A stretch of 7,684 bases of DNA. It comes from an uncultured Bacilli bacterium (GTDB lineage Bacteria > Bacillota_I > Bacilli_A > RF39 > UBA660). The DNA is taken from the NCBI GenBank assembly GCA_910587725.1, contig CAJUNG010000056.1:1-7684 (forward strand), given 5' to 3'. Each line of letters begins with the position of its first letter. Position 1 is the first letter of the stretch. A model generated the notes under the pieces. It had not been told where the DNA came from. It worked only from the letters and a program-made list of their open reading frames with translations, and made no database searches. A program made the position numbers and the translations under genes. Below are positions 1-7,631 of the stretch, one piece after another.

Positions 1-91
1 ATAAAATTTTATCATTCTTTTTATTTAGTGTGAACCTTAAAGGTATTATAATCAAGTTCTTTCTAGGTTACTCTTCAATCCTTCTAAATTC
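1..91 (-). promoter_or_regulatory. Intergenic region with possible promoter for the next gene
   Basis: No gene is supported here. Read on the minus strand, a perfect TATAAT lies at 45-50, but no good -35 hexamer sits 16-18 bases upstream of it. Just downstream is an 11-base palindrome (ACCTT A AAGGT, 34-44). An ATG at 13-15 opens only five codons before the edge and has no clear Shine-Dalgarno, so I do not call it a gene. No terminator hairpin follows the upstream peptidase gene, so read-through into the next gene is also possible. Confidence 0.25.
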
Positions 92-1375
92 TTAATTTTT
101 TGGTCTGACAATTACAGAACAAATATTGCTAAAGTCTAACTTAGAAATTACCTCTTTCATTTTATCATAACTAAGGGATTTGTAAATTTCTAACTTGTTC
201 GGTATGATATGGCCATACTCAATAAGTTCATAGACAATATTATCTAAAGTAATATCAATATTATCAATCATCATAACTTCTGAAGCTAACCAAACCTTTA
301 AGGTCCGTTTGAAATCTCTTTCACTTATATCAATATGATTAAGTTCTTTCTTAATCTCATCAATAAGTGCTTCTGGTTCTTCAGTTTCCGCATAAAAAGT
401 CACATAGATAATATGATTACTGATGTCTTTTGAGTAATATAGTGAAGTATATCGATTCGCGCGCCGATTTCTTTCACGAAAATCACTCGCAAGACCAAAT
501 AAAACAGTAAGGATTACAGATAAATATAAATTTACTTGGTACAAACCATCACCTTTAGTTTGATCCTCTTCAAGGGCAATTTTTAAGGAACATGCCAATT
601 TAGTAGTATTTGTATTAAATTTTAACTCTTGAATTTCTTGATGTACCTCCACAGGTTCAGAAATTCGAGAGCGAGCGATAGGAATATTCGTAACAGCTTG
701 GTTCAACGCCTTGTTGCTACGAACAATTTCTATCGCTTTTTCTGGGTCAAAATTTCCTGTTGCTACTAAAAACATATTACTTGGTTGATAAAATGTTCGG
801 TAAGTAATATCCAAATCTTCTTTTGTTATCTTTTGAATAGAGTCTACTGTACCACCGATGTCGACACGAACAGGGTCTTGTGCAAAAATTCCCTCTCTTA
901 CTACATCGTCCATGACACAATCAACCATATCTTGATATTGTCTTAACTCTTCGGCAATAATCCCCTTTTCCTTTTCCACATTTTCATCCGTAAAATAAGG
1001 ACTATGTACATAAGTTAATAAATAGTCAAGATTTTCATAGAAATTTTGATTTCCTTGAAACAAATAACGGGTACAATGGAAAGAAGTAGAAGCATTACAA
1101 TCCGTTCCACTCTTCGATGCAAATGTAAAAGGATCTACACCATCTTCACTTTCAAACATCTTATGCTCTAAAAAATGAGCAATTCCATCAGGAACCTTAA
1201 CTTCCCGATTAGAACCAACGGGAACAAAAGACGTATCGACAGAACCAAATCTAGTGACATAATGCATAGAATAATTCATTTTATTTGCATAAGGAACAAA
1301 ATAAACTTCTAATCCATTTGCTAACTTCTCATAATATAAATCCTGCTTTAACCCCTTTAACTCAATTTTCTTCAT
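92..1375 (-). CDS. ymfH: M16 family zinc peptidase, catalytic-type partner (YmfH-like)
   Basis: This is a 427-residue single-unit M16 (pitrilysin/insulinase) peptidase, about the length of Bacillus YmfH. The inverted zinc motif HxxEH is intact as H67-F-L-E70-H71. A downstream glutamate in IIAEELRQY (E142 or E143) is the likely third zinc ligand. The N-terminal domain covers roughly residues 1-230. The C-terminal domain keeps the family's LFG-x-x-SDF stretch (about 292-299), but the region after it is unusually basic (RERNRRANRY). No signal peptide or membrane segment is visible, so it is probably cytoplasmic. Its ATG lies inside the end of the upstream M16 gene (14-base overlap), which suggests translational coupling and fits a two-subunit M16 enzyme in which this half supplies the metal site. 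The natural substrate is not known. The symbol is by family resemblance. Confidence 0.88.
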   Translation of the reverse strand: MKKIELKGLKQDLYYEKLANGLEVYFVPYANKMNYSMHYVTRFGSVDTSFVPVGSNREVKVPDGIAHFLEHKMFESEDGVDPFTFASKSGTDCNASTSFHCTRYLFQGNQNFYENLDYLLTYVHSPYFTDENVEKEKGIIAEELRQYQDMVDCVMDDVVREGIFAQDPVRVDIGGTVDSIQKITKEDLDITYRTFYQPSNMFLVATGNFDPEKAIEIVRSNKALNQAVTNIPIARSRISEPVEVHQEIQELKFNTNTTKLACSLKIALEEDQTKGDGLYQVNLYLSVILTVLFGLASDFRERNRRANRYTSLYYSKDISNHIIYVTFYAETEEPEALIDEIKKELNHIDISERDFKRTLKVWLASEVMMIDNIDITLDNIVYELIEYGHIIPNKLEIYKSLSYDKMKEVISKLDFSNICSVIVRPKN

Positions 1376-2636
1376 TATCCATATCCCCTTCTAATAAGTA
1401 AATGGTATCCATTTTTACTTTTTTCGCTAATTTCACAACTTCTTCTTTGGTAATTTTTGAAATGACCTCTTTTCTCACATCAATATCATCCAATCCAAGT
1501 AAATCGGTAGCGACATACGCTTCGATTAAAGCTTCAGGACTATCATAAACTTCATCTAGCGAAGTAATATATGTACTTTTTCCCGCTTCTAGTTCCATAT
1601 CTGTAATATTACCATCCGCTATACTCTTCATCTCTTTTTTAATTAACTTTACACATTCCTCAAAATTTTCCTTACTAATTCCACTACGAATCAATAAAAG
1701 ATTATCAAGCTTTCTTAAAGACGAATTCACATAATAACAAAGCGAATGTGCTTCACGGATATTCTTAAAGAACTTACTATCGGCACTTCCACCTAAAATT
1801 ATATTATATAAACTAAGAACATAATTTCTTTCTTTTTCAGATAAATCCATTAACTTACAACCAATCGTTAACTTGGATTGATTAAAATGGTCCTTTTCCT
1901 TCACCACTTGTGGCTTTTTCAAATAATCTTCATGAACAATCAGTAAATCATCTTTTTCTTTTTTTAACGTATCAAAAAGCATATACTTTTCTATCCATTT
2001 TTCCATTTCCTTATCATCATATGAACCAATGACATAAATATCGACAAGACCTGATTTAATTACCTTCTTGTAATACTCATATAATGTTTTCGGCGTAACC
2101 AAATCAAAATATTCTTGATACCCACTTCCACGATATCCATAAGCGTCTTCATCCGCCATATTCTCTAACATACGAATCAAACTATAATGTTTCGGATCAT
2201 CTTTTACTGACTTTAATACAGCTTGTAAATTATTCTTGACAATATCGAAAGCCTCTTTTGAAAACTCCCCATTTTCGACATTCGGATGAAACAACACTTC
2301 CGAAAGTAGTTCGATACTCTTCTCTACCATTCCTTCTTCTGTATACTCTTCATTAAGAAAAGTCGTAAAAAGATTAATTGAATTATATTTTCCGATACGA
2401 TAACTTCTTCCATAGATACTAGTCGCATATAAATCTTGCGTGTATTCTACTAAAGATTTTCTAGTTTTATAATTCTCTGTAGAGAAAGTCAAAATATCCA
2501 TTAAAAAATTACGGAGGTTAATTTCCTCCTTATGACATTTTTCACGAATATTGACACGAATACTGATAGTTTTAAACCTGTCCGTCTTAATCAAATGCAA
2601 ATGATAAGATTTTTTATCTATCTTCTTATATTCCAT
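1362..2636 (-). CDS. ymfF: M16 family peptidase homologue, non-catalytic partner (YmfF-like)
   Basis: A 424-residue M16-fold protein without the zinc motif: where active members have HxxEH, this one reads INLRNFLMDILTFSTENY (about residues 39-56). The C-terminal domain keeps the well-known substrate-binding segment GGSADSKFFKNIREAHSL followed by CYY (about 282-302), with the conserved Arg and Tyr. In two-subunit M16 enzymes one chain supplies the zinc site and the other the R/Y pocket, so this protein and the overlapping downstream gene are complementary halves. I chose the ATG at 2634-2636 over the GTG one codon earlier because GAGGTGA (2644-2650) is then 7 bases upstream. It lies 44 bases downstream of deoD with no terminator between, so co-transcription is likely. 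Its TGA stop sits inside the next gene. Confidence 0.86.
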   Translation of the reverse strand: MEYKKIDKKSYHLHLIKTDRFKTISIRVNIREKCHKEEINLRNFLMDILTFSTENYKTRKSLVEYTQDLYATSIYGRSYRIGKYNSINLFTTFLNEEYTEEGMVEKSIELLSEVLFHPNVENGEFSKEAFDIVKNNLQAVLKSVKDDPKHYSLIRMLENMADEDAYGYRGSGYQEYFDLVTPKTLYEYYKKVIKSGLVDIYVIGSYDDKEMEKWIEKYMLFDTLKKEKDDLLIVHEDYLKKPQVVKEKDHFNQSKLTIGCKLMDLSEKERNYVLSLYNIILGGSADSKFFKNIREAHSLCYYVNSSLRKLDNLLLIRSGISKENFEECVKLIKKEMKSIADGNITDMELEAGKSTYITSLDEVYDSPEALIEAYVATDLLGLDDIDVRKEVISKITKEEVVKLAKKVKMDTIYLLEGDMDNEEN

Positions 2637-2643
2637 CACTTTC

Positions 2644-2664
2644 TCACCTCGTACTCTTAGTATA
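2644..2664 (-). promoter_or_regulatory. Ribosome binding site and weak -10-like box before ymfF
   Basis: GAGGTGA at 2644-2650 is a strong Shine-Dalgarno with 7-base spacing to ATG 2636, and it decides the start. TATACT at 2659-2664 resembles a -10 box, but the matching -35 position (about 2682-2687, TAAATA) is poor. A separate promoter for the peptidase pair is therefore only possible; read-through from deoD is the simpler reading. Confidence 0.4.
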
Positions 2665-2680
2665 TGTATTTTTCTAAAAA

Positions 2681-3394
2681 TTATTTAACAGAAGTTAAAA
2701 GTGCCAACTCAATCATCGCATTTAATGAATTTTGACGGTCTTCTGGTGAGATAACAACGTCTGGTTGATACTTAGAATCTACTACCGTAAGTAAGCATGC
2801 AGCTTCTTTTCCTAGATGTTTCGCTAAAAAAAACAAGGCAAATGCTTCCATCTCTGTAGCAAGATACGTCTTACGTTCAAAATTTTTCATAAATGAATCG
2901 TGATCGACATAAACATCAAACACATCTGAAGTAATGATATCCCCTACTTTTAACTCTTGCCCTTTTTCTTTTGCCACCATCGAAATTTTTTCATTTAACT
3001 GTGCACTAGCAGGATAAAACCTCTCTTCATCCCCAGCAAATAATTTCGCAAAATTTGAAGCACTCGTTGCACTACTAGCAAGAACGACATCGCCAACTTG
3101 AACTGAAGAATCTCCTGCTCCACAAGAACCAACACGAATAATTCGTTCTACATGATAAAAGTGAAATAATTCGTAGGCATAAATTCCTATGGATGGGATT
3201 CCCATACCTGAAGCAAACACAGTAACTTCCTTTCCTAAATATTTTCCTGTATAAGCAAGCATTCCTCGAATACTATTTACAAGTCTTGCATCCTCTAAAT
3301 ATTTCTCTGCAATCATCTTTGCCCGAAGTGGATCTCCTGGCATAATTACCGTACTAGCAATATCCTCTAGTCGGCTTTCAATATGTGCTGTCAC
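2681..3394 (-). CDS. deoD: Purine nucleoside phosphorylase, DeoD (hexameric) type
   Basis: This cytosolic salvage enzyme cleaves purine (deoxy)ribonucleosides with phosphate to give the free base and (deoxy)ribose-1-phosphate. With a GTG start the protein has 237 residues, near the family's ~235. Known active-site positions line up: H4 in TAHIE, G20 and R24 in MPGDPLRAK, R43 in SIRGML, R87 and S90 in IIRVGSCG, E181/E183 in ATEMEAFAL, the general-acid Asp at D206 in TVVDS, and R220 in PEDRQNS. The residue before D206 is Val rather than the usual Ser. A longer frame opens at TTG 3448, but it starts inside the -35 box and adds residues absent from the family. AAGAGGG (3401-3407) is well spaced for GTG 3394 and too close for ATG 3400, though ATG 3400 remains possible. 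The gene has its own promoter and probably leads the M16 pair. Confidence 0.93.
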   Translation of the reverse strand: MTAHIESRLEDIASTVIMPGDPLRAKMIAEKYLEDARLVNSIRGMLAYTGKYLGKEVTVFASGMGIPSIGIYAYELFHFYHVERIIRVGSCGAGDSSVQVGDVVLASSATSASNFAKLFAGDEERFYPASAQLNEKISMVAKEKGQELKVGDIITSDVFDVYVDHDSFMKNFERKTYLATEMEAFALFFLAKHLGKEAACLLTVVDSKYQPDVVISPEDRQNSLNAMIELALLTSVK

Positions 3395-3419
3395 ACGCAT
3401 CCCTCTTTTCTTAAGGTAT

Positions 3420-3448
3420 ATATTACCAAATATTACTAAATCTTTCAA
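3420..3448 (-). promoter_or_regulatory. Sigma-A-type promoter for deoD
   Basis: On the minus strand, TTGAAA (3443-3448), a 17-base spacer and TAATAT (3420-3425) are preceded by TGG, giving an extended -10. Transcription would start near 3413, leaving a leader of about 19 bases to GTG 3394. The -35 begins one base after the stop codon of the deacetylase gene (3450-3452), so the promoter occupies the junction of the two genes. Confidence 0.65.
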
Positions 3449-3449
3449 G

Positions 3450-5021
3450 TTATTTTATCATATTTTGAAACTGTCCTAAACTTGTCGTGTTGTAAATAAC
3501 ATACCGAGGAATATGATAAATATCACCATTCCTAGTCGCTTTTTTATTTCCTCCAACAAAGGCTAGTTTAAACTCTTCCTTTACTGCACTAACTAAACGC
3601 TCATTATAGGCATAAAAAGGATAGCAAAAAGCAATCGGATTACCAATCGTAGACTTCGAAAGTCTTAAATCTTGTAAAAGTTCTTCTTTAGGAAGTAAAA
3701 GCCCTTTAACTCCAGTTTTTCCTTGATAAGAAAAGTTATTATGATGTAAATCATGACCATGAGACTGAATTTCTAAATGACCTACTTTATATCTAGACAT
3801 CGGCCACCAACCACTAATTAAAAATAAAGTCGCCCTTAAATCATATTTTTCTAATAAATCTGGCAAATAAGAAAATGTGCCTGCTGCACCATCATCTACC
3901 GTTAAAAGTACAGACTTTTTCGGAAGATTAATTTTCCCTTGATACCAATCATAAAACTCTTGCATCGTTAATGTCTTATATCCATTTTCTTTCAAGTAGT
4001 TTAGTTGTTCTTCAAATTTCGTTTTCTCTAAACAGATTGATTCATCACAAACTTCTATATTCGGATCATAAAAGAAATGATAATTCAGTACAGGAATACT
4101 CGTAGCATAATTCTTAACGACATCTTCCTTCTTTCCCTTTAGCATATCTTGAAAACGAAGTTTAGAAGTATTCCCATCAACAACATATTTCACTAAATGG
4201 TCAAGACGACTTACTTGCTCATCCCCTTTTTGATAAGTAAGGGTTAACTGATTCTCCTCATTGATGGTCAAATGATATAATTCTTGAAGTGTAGTAACTT
4301 TTTCATCGATTTCTTTAAAAATGAGCATTGTTGTATGTTTAGGAAGAACGATATTGCCATTGAAAAAGGAAATTAGTTCTTTTTCTGAGATAAACGTATA
4401 GTTGTCCTCCTTCAAAAGTTGTAACTTGTCTTCTATATTATCGGAAGTTTCAAAGTAAAAAATACTCAATTTTTCTAAAGTTTCTTCATGGCAATTTTCA
4501 CTTTCTACAAAAGTTTCAATCGAGTTTTTTTCTACTTCTAAAATTATTTCTCCGTTCGTAAGTTTATAAATATCCCCTTTTTCTAGTACAGAAAGTCTTA
4601 TTTTTTTAGGAAGCTCTATTTGTTTTTGCCCCAAAACAGAAAGTGGAGAATTTTCTAATACAACGGCATCTTGATTAAATAATAAATAATGATTTTCTAA
4701 ATCAACTATTTTTTCTCCTTCCTCTACCTTATCATATTTTACATAATAGTCGGTTCCTTTAATCTGAAAATATTCTCCAGAAATTTTCTCAAGTTCTAAT
4801 ATTGCCTTTTGATAAAGTTTTCCTACCTTAAAAAAATCATCTCCTTTTTGCTCATAAAGCTCTGTATCCTCAATCACCTGAACAACATCATGATAATGAG
4901 AAAGAATTGCTAAACGATGTGATTCTCTTCTTTTGTTTTGAAAAATAGAAAAAGAAAACAACGAAACGCCAACCACAAAAATTACCAATCCCAAAAATAA
5001 CCATCTTTTTTTTCTTGGCAC
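3450..5021 (-). CDS. Membrane-anchored polysaccharide deacetylase (NodB domain)
   Basis: A 523-residue protein with a basic N-terminus and one membrane segment (about residues 7-27), so the remainder should lie outside the cell. Residues ~78-172 resemble a bacterial SH3-like surface module (weak inference). Residues ~308-523 form the NodB carbohydrate esterase 4 domain: IPVLNYHFF (309-317), the metal/base motif TVDDG (374-378), the histidine motif SHGHDLHH (420-427), AFCYPFYAYN (464-473) and HIPRY (503-507). Such enzymes remove N-acetyl groups from peptidoglycan or other GlcNAc polymers; the SH-x-x-DLH form resembles the PgaB/IcaB branch, but the substrate cannot be assigned. Residues 196-238 are a degenerate copy of 336-378 in which the DD motif is KE. 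The start is GTG, with AAGGGAA at 5030-5036, 8 bases upstream. It follows the topA terminator and so begins a new transcript. Confidence 0.87.
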   Translation of the reverse strand: MPRKKRWLFLGLVIFVVGVSLFSFSIFQNKRRESHRLAILSHYHDVVQVIEDTELYEQKGDDFFKVGKLYQKAILELEKISGEYFQIKGTDYYVKYDKVEEGEKIVDLENHYLLFNQDAVVLENSPLSVLGQKQIELPKKIRLSVLEKGDIYKLTNGEIILEVEKNSIETFVESENCHEETLEKLSIFYFETSDNIEDKLQLLKEDNYTFISEKELISFFNGNIVLPKHTTMLIFKEIDEKVTTLQELYHLTINEENQLTLTYQKGDEQVSRLDHLVKYVVDGNTSKLRFQDMLKGKKEDVVKNYATSIPVLNYHFFYDPNIEVCDESICLEKTKFEEQLNYLKENGYKTLTMQEFYDWYQGKINLPKKSVLLTVDDGAAGTFSYLPDLLEKYDLRATLFLISGWWPMSRYKVGHLEIQSHGHDLHHNNFSYQGKTGVKGLLLPKEELLQDLRLSKSTIGNPIAFCYPFYAYNERLVSAVKEEFKLAFVGGNKKATRNGDIYHIPRYVIYNTTSLGQFQNMIK

Positions 5022-5029
5022 AAAAACAC

Positions 5030-5054
5030 TTCCCTTCTTTTCTTTATTTTACCA
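5030..5054 (-). promoter_or_regulatory. Extended -10 promoter and RBS for the deacetylase gene
   Basis: On the minus strand, TGG plus TAAAAT (5046-5054) makes an extended -10. No recognisable -35 lies 17 bases upstream, as extended -10 promoters often tolerate. AAGGGAA (5030-5036) then precedes the GTG start by 8 bases. The site lies just after the topA terminator, where a new promoter would be expected. Confidence 0.5.
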
Positions 5055-5062
5055 CGATAATG

Positions 5063-5110
5063 AAAAAAATTACGAAAAATGTGAAGATTTTTTTGAATCT
5101 TCACATTTTT
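5063..5110 (-). terminator. Intrinsic terminator downstream of topA
   Basis: There is a perfect 15-bp stem (arms 5075-5089 and 5096-5110) with a 6-base loop. Its A/T-rich base gives an A-tract before and a T-tract after the GTGAAGATT core on the minus strand, and a run of seven T follows at 5063-5069. It begins 15 bases after the topA stop. Because the base of the stem is A on one side and T on the other, it could also work in the plus direction, but no plus-strand gene reads into it. Confidence 0.85.
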
Positions 5111-5124
5111 CTTAAAAAGAAAAG

Positions 5125-7155
5125 TTAGTTTTTCTTATATTCACAAGTTTTACTACTGCATTCTACCACGTCATTTTTTTGTACTAATAAACTTCCACAT
5201 TCAGGACAAACCTCTCCAGTTGGCAAGTCCCAAGTTGCCGCTTTACATTTTGGATAATGACTGCAACCATAGAATATTTTTCCTCGTTTAGTTTTACGTT
5301 CTACCAACATTCCTGTTTTACAAAGTGGACAAGAAACAATTTCCGTGACTTGTTTTTCTTCTTTTTTGATATATTTACATTCTGGATAATTACTACAAGC
5401 TTCAAATTCCCCAAAACGACCTCTCTTTATCACCATAGGACTTCCACAATTCGGACATACTTCACCAGTTTCTACCGGTGCTTTTTTCTCCATTGTCTCA
5501 AAAGCATATTCTACCTTAGGTTCAAAAATTTGATAAAAATCTTGTAATACTTTAACATGGTCAATATGTTCATCAGCAATCTTATCTAAATCATTTTCCA
5601 TATTTCTAGTATACTCAACATTAATTAAATCACTAAAAAACTCTTGAAGCTTATCTGTTGTTTCAAATCCAATTTCTGTAGGAACGAATTTCTTTTCTTC
5701 GACCGTAACATAATCTCTTTCCTTAATCGTATCAATAATTTTCGCATAAGTAGACGGTCTTCCAATTCCCAATTCCTCTAAATCTTGAATTAATTTGGCC
5801 TCCGTGTAACGTGCTGGCGGTTTGGTAAAATGTTGTTCTTTTTCTACATCTGTACTTTCTAATGTATCTTCCTTTAATTCTGGTAAAATTTTATCTTCAC
5901 TAGATTCATAATCCTTATAAACTTTTAAATATCCATCAAATACTAAAACTTGCCCTGTAGCTTTAAACTGATAATCTTGATTATCAAATATCAATGTCGT
6001 TTGTAGTACTGATGCATCTTTCATTAAAGAAGCCAGTGCGCGAATGTAAATAAAACGATATAATTTATATTCATCATTAGATAAGAACTTTTTCACGGAC
6101 TCAGGTGTTCTCAAAATTGAAGTTGGACGAATCGCTTCATGGGCATCTTGAACATTTTCTTGTTTTTTCTGTGCTTTCGCAAACCCAATATAATCCCGTC
6201 CAAAAGTTTCCTCAATATAATGATTTACTGACCCAATAAACTCATCAGATAAACGAACAGAATCCGTTCTCATATAAGTAATTAATCCGACTGGTCCATT
6301 CTCAAGTTCAATTCCTTCATATAACTTTTGCGCAATAGACATCGTCTTTTTAGCCGGAAAGCCTAACTTAGTCGATGCTTCTTGTTGCAAAGTACTAGTA
6401 ATAAAAGGCGGACGAGCTTTTTTATTCTTTTTCTTTTCCTCTTTATTTAATAACGTATAAGTACTGCTAATTTTTGCAAGAACTTGATTGGCATCTTCTT
6501 CCGTTTTAAGTTCAATTTTTTTATTTAAATAAGCAAAAAGGTTAGCATCAAACGAGTCAAAATGAGTAGTAATCGTCCAATACTCTTCAGGTATAAAAGC
6601 TTCAATTTCTCGTTCTCTATCTACAATTAGTTTTAAAGCAACACTTTGCACACGTCCTGCACTTTTTCCACTCGTTTTTCTCTGCATTAATTTACTAAGA
6701 CGAAATCCAATAATTCGGTCTAAAATTCTTCTCGTTTCTTGACTATGAACCAAAAAGTCATCAATTTTACCTTCATGCTTCATTGCCTCAATAATCTTAT
6801 CTTTCGTAATTTCATGAAATAAAACTCTACTATAACTATCTTCCGGAATTTTCAATTCTTTTAAAAGATGCCAACTGATTGCTTCCCCTTCACGGTCGGG
6901 GTCGGTAGCAAGATAGATATGTTTTGCATTTTTAACCTCTTGTTTTAATTCTTTAATCACCGCTTTTTTATTAGAAAGCGGAATGTAGGAAGGCTCAAAG
7001 TTATTTTCGATATCTACTCCTAAACCGAATTTTCCACTCGTTGCCAAATCTCGAATATGCCCTTTTGATGATACAACCTTATATTCATCTCCTAAGTATT
7101 TTTCAATCGTTTTACTCTTTGATGGAGACTCCACAATGACCAATTTTTCTTTCAT
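5125..7155 (-). CDS. topA: DNA topoisomerase I (type IA)
   Basis: A complete 676-residue enzyme that relaxes negative supercoils by a transient 5'-phosphotyrosine break in one strand. The TOPRIM domain has E9 in VIVESPSKSKTI and the acidic triad motif DPDREGE at 85-91. SAGRVQSVAL lies at 165-174. The catalytic tyrosine is Y294 in ITYMRTDSV. GIGRPSTY at 463-470 belongs to the conserved core. The C-terminus carries three topoisomerase zinc motifs of CxxC...C...C form, starting near residues 567, 609 and 650. The last is shorter and ends at the C-terminus. The ATG is preceded by AAAGGAAA (7161-7168). The gene has its own promoter and terminator, so it is monocistronic here. The dprA gene often found just upstream of topA in Firmicutes is not present; a prs remnant takes that place. 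Confidence 0.97.
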   Translation of the reverse strand: MKEKLVIVESPSKSKTIEKYLGDEYKVVSSKGHIRDLATSGKFGLGVDIENNFEPSYIPLSNKKAVIKELKQEVKNAKHIYLATDPDREGEAISWHLLKELKIPEDSYSRVLFHEITKDKIIEAMKHEGKIDDFLVHSQETRRILDRIIGFRLSKLMQRKTSGKSAGRVQSVALKLIVDREREIEAFIPEEYWTITTHFDSFDANLFAYLNKKIELKTEEDANQVLAKISSTYTLLNKEEKKKNKKARPPFITSTLQQEASTKLGFPAKKTMSIAQKLYEGIELENGPVGLITYMRTDSVRLSDEFIGSVNHYIEETFGRDYIGFAKAQKKQENVQDAHEAIRPTSILRTPESVKKFLSNDEYKLYRFIYIRALASLMKDASVLQTTLIFDNQDYQFKATGQVLVFDGYLKVYKDYESSEDKILPELKEDTLESTDVEKEQHFTKPPARYTEAKLIQDLEELGIGRPSTYAKIIDTIKERDYVTVEEKKFVPTEIGFETTDKLQEFFSDLINVEYTRNMENDLDKIADEHIDHVKVLQDFYQIFEPKVEYAFETMEKKAPVETGEVCPNCGSPMVIKRGRFGEFEACSNYPECKYIKKEEKQVTEIVSCPLCKTGMLVERKTKRGKIFYGCSHYPKCKAATWDLPTGEVCPECGSLLVQKNDVVECSSKTCEYKKN

Positions 7156-7195
7156 AAGTTTTTCCTTTCTGCCGTTTGTACTTACTCCAACTAAA

Positions 7196-7224
7196 TTTAT
7201 ACCCTAGCAACTGGTATTTGTCAA
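7196..7224 (-). promoter_or_regulatory. Near-consensus sigma-A promoter for topA
   Basis: On the minus strand there is a perfect TTGACA (7219-7224), a 17-base spacer and TATAAA (7196-7201). The predicted start is near 7189, giving a leader of about 33 bases with the Shine-Dalgarno AAAGGAAA at 7161-7168. It is the best promoter in the window. The stretch from here to the prs terminator (about 7225-7309) is A/T-rich, and I see nothing else in it. Confidence 0.85.
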
Positions 7225-7309
7225 CTATTTTTTTAAAATTCAAAAAGAATCATAATAAATCGTATAACAAATCTTCGCTTCCTATTCCTCAAATGTTAAA
7301 TTTTTAAGG

Positions 7310-7345
7310 AAAAAAAAAGAAAGGATAATTTTTATCCCTCCTTTT
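7310..7345 (-). terminator. Intrinsic terminator overlapping the prs stop codon
   Basis: The minus strand folds into a 14-bp stem (arms 7332-7345 and 7315-7328, including two G-T wobbles) with a 3-base loop, followed by a T-run at 7310-7314. The 5' arm contains the last codons and the TAA stop (7332-7334) of the prs remnant, so translation and termination signals overlap. It separates prs from topA. Confidence 0.8.
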
Positions 7346-7631
7346 CTTTACTTTTTTTGATTTTCTCTAAAATTTGTTTTTTCCCATTCCAAAGTGATTC
7401 GATATCCCCACCTTTATTTAACGTATGAATAATAGAAGCAAGATAAGAAGAAATCGAAACTTCCACATACCATGGATTCATTTTAACTTCTTCAGGAACA
7501 AAAGATAAGTTCGTAGAATATAACTGATTAAATATTCCCCTTTCATACGATTGTTGAAACTTTTCTATTCCTTCGGTAAATAAAGAGAATGTCGCAATTA
7601 AATAGATTCTTCTTGCCCCCTGTTTTCTTAA
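7332..7631 (-). pseudogene. prs: Ribose-phosphate pyrophosphokinase, C-terminal fragment, 5' part missing
   Basis: About 99 codons remain, beginning LRKQGARRIYLIATF and continuing through SLFTEGIEKF, LYSTNLSFVPEEV, a tryptophan-tyrosine segment and IIHTLNKGGDIESLW to TAA. This matches the C-terminal domain, after the PRPP-binding loop, of the longer Prs variant seen in many Clostridia and related bacteria (typical motifs ATFGLFTxGLxKF and DTLNxxxSI). Prs makes PRPP from ribose-5-phosphate and ATP for nucleotide, His and Trp synthesis. Upstream of codon TTA 7629-7631 the resemblance stops abruptly at a GC-rich sequence, and the frame meets TGA at 7665-7667. No start codon is available, so as it stands the fragment is not expressed as a working enzyme. 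It may be a real disruption, a second copy, or an assembly junction. Confidence 0.75.

Noticed and set aside
13..15. ATG near the left edge as the start of a next gene
   Set aside because: Only five codons are visible and there is no Shine-Dalgarno.
2637..2639. GTG start one codon before the chosen ymfF ATG
   Set aside because: GTG is in frame, but the adjacent ATG has the better codon and Shine-Dalgarno spacing. The difference is one residue.
3395..3448. N-terminal extension of deoD from TTG 3448
   Set aside because: The start codon lies in the -35 box, has no Shine-Dalgarno, and adds residues that DeoD proteins do not have.
5257..5547. A 96-codon plus-strand open frame
   Set aside because: It lies wholly antisense to the zinc-motif end of topA, has a low-complexity Phe/Thr/Ser-rich translation, and has no ribosome binding site. 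It is a shadow of topA.
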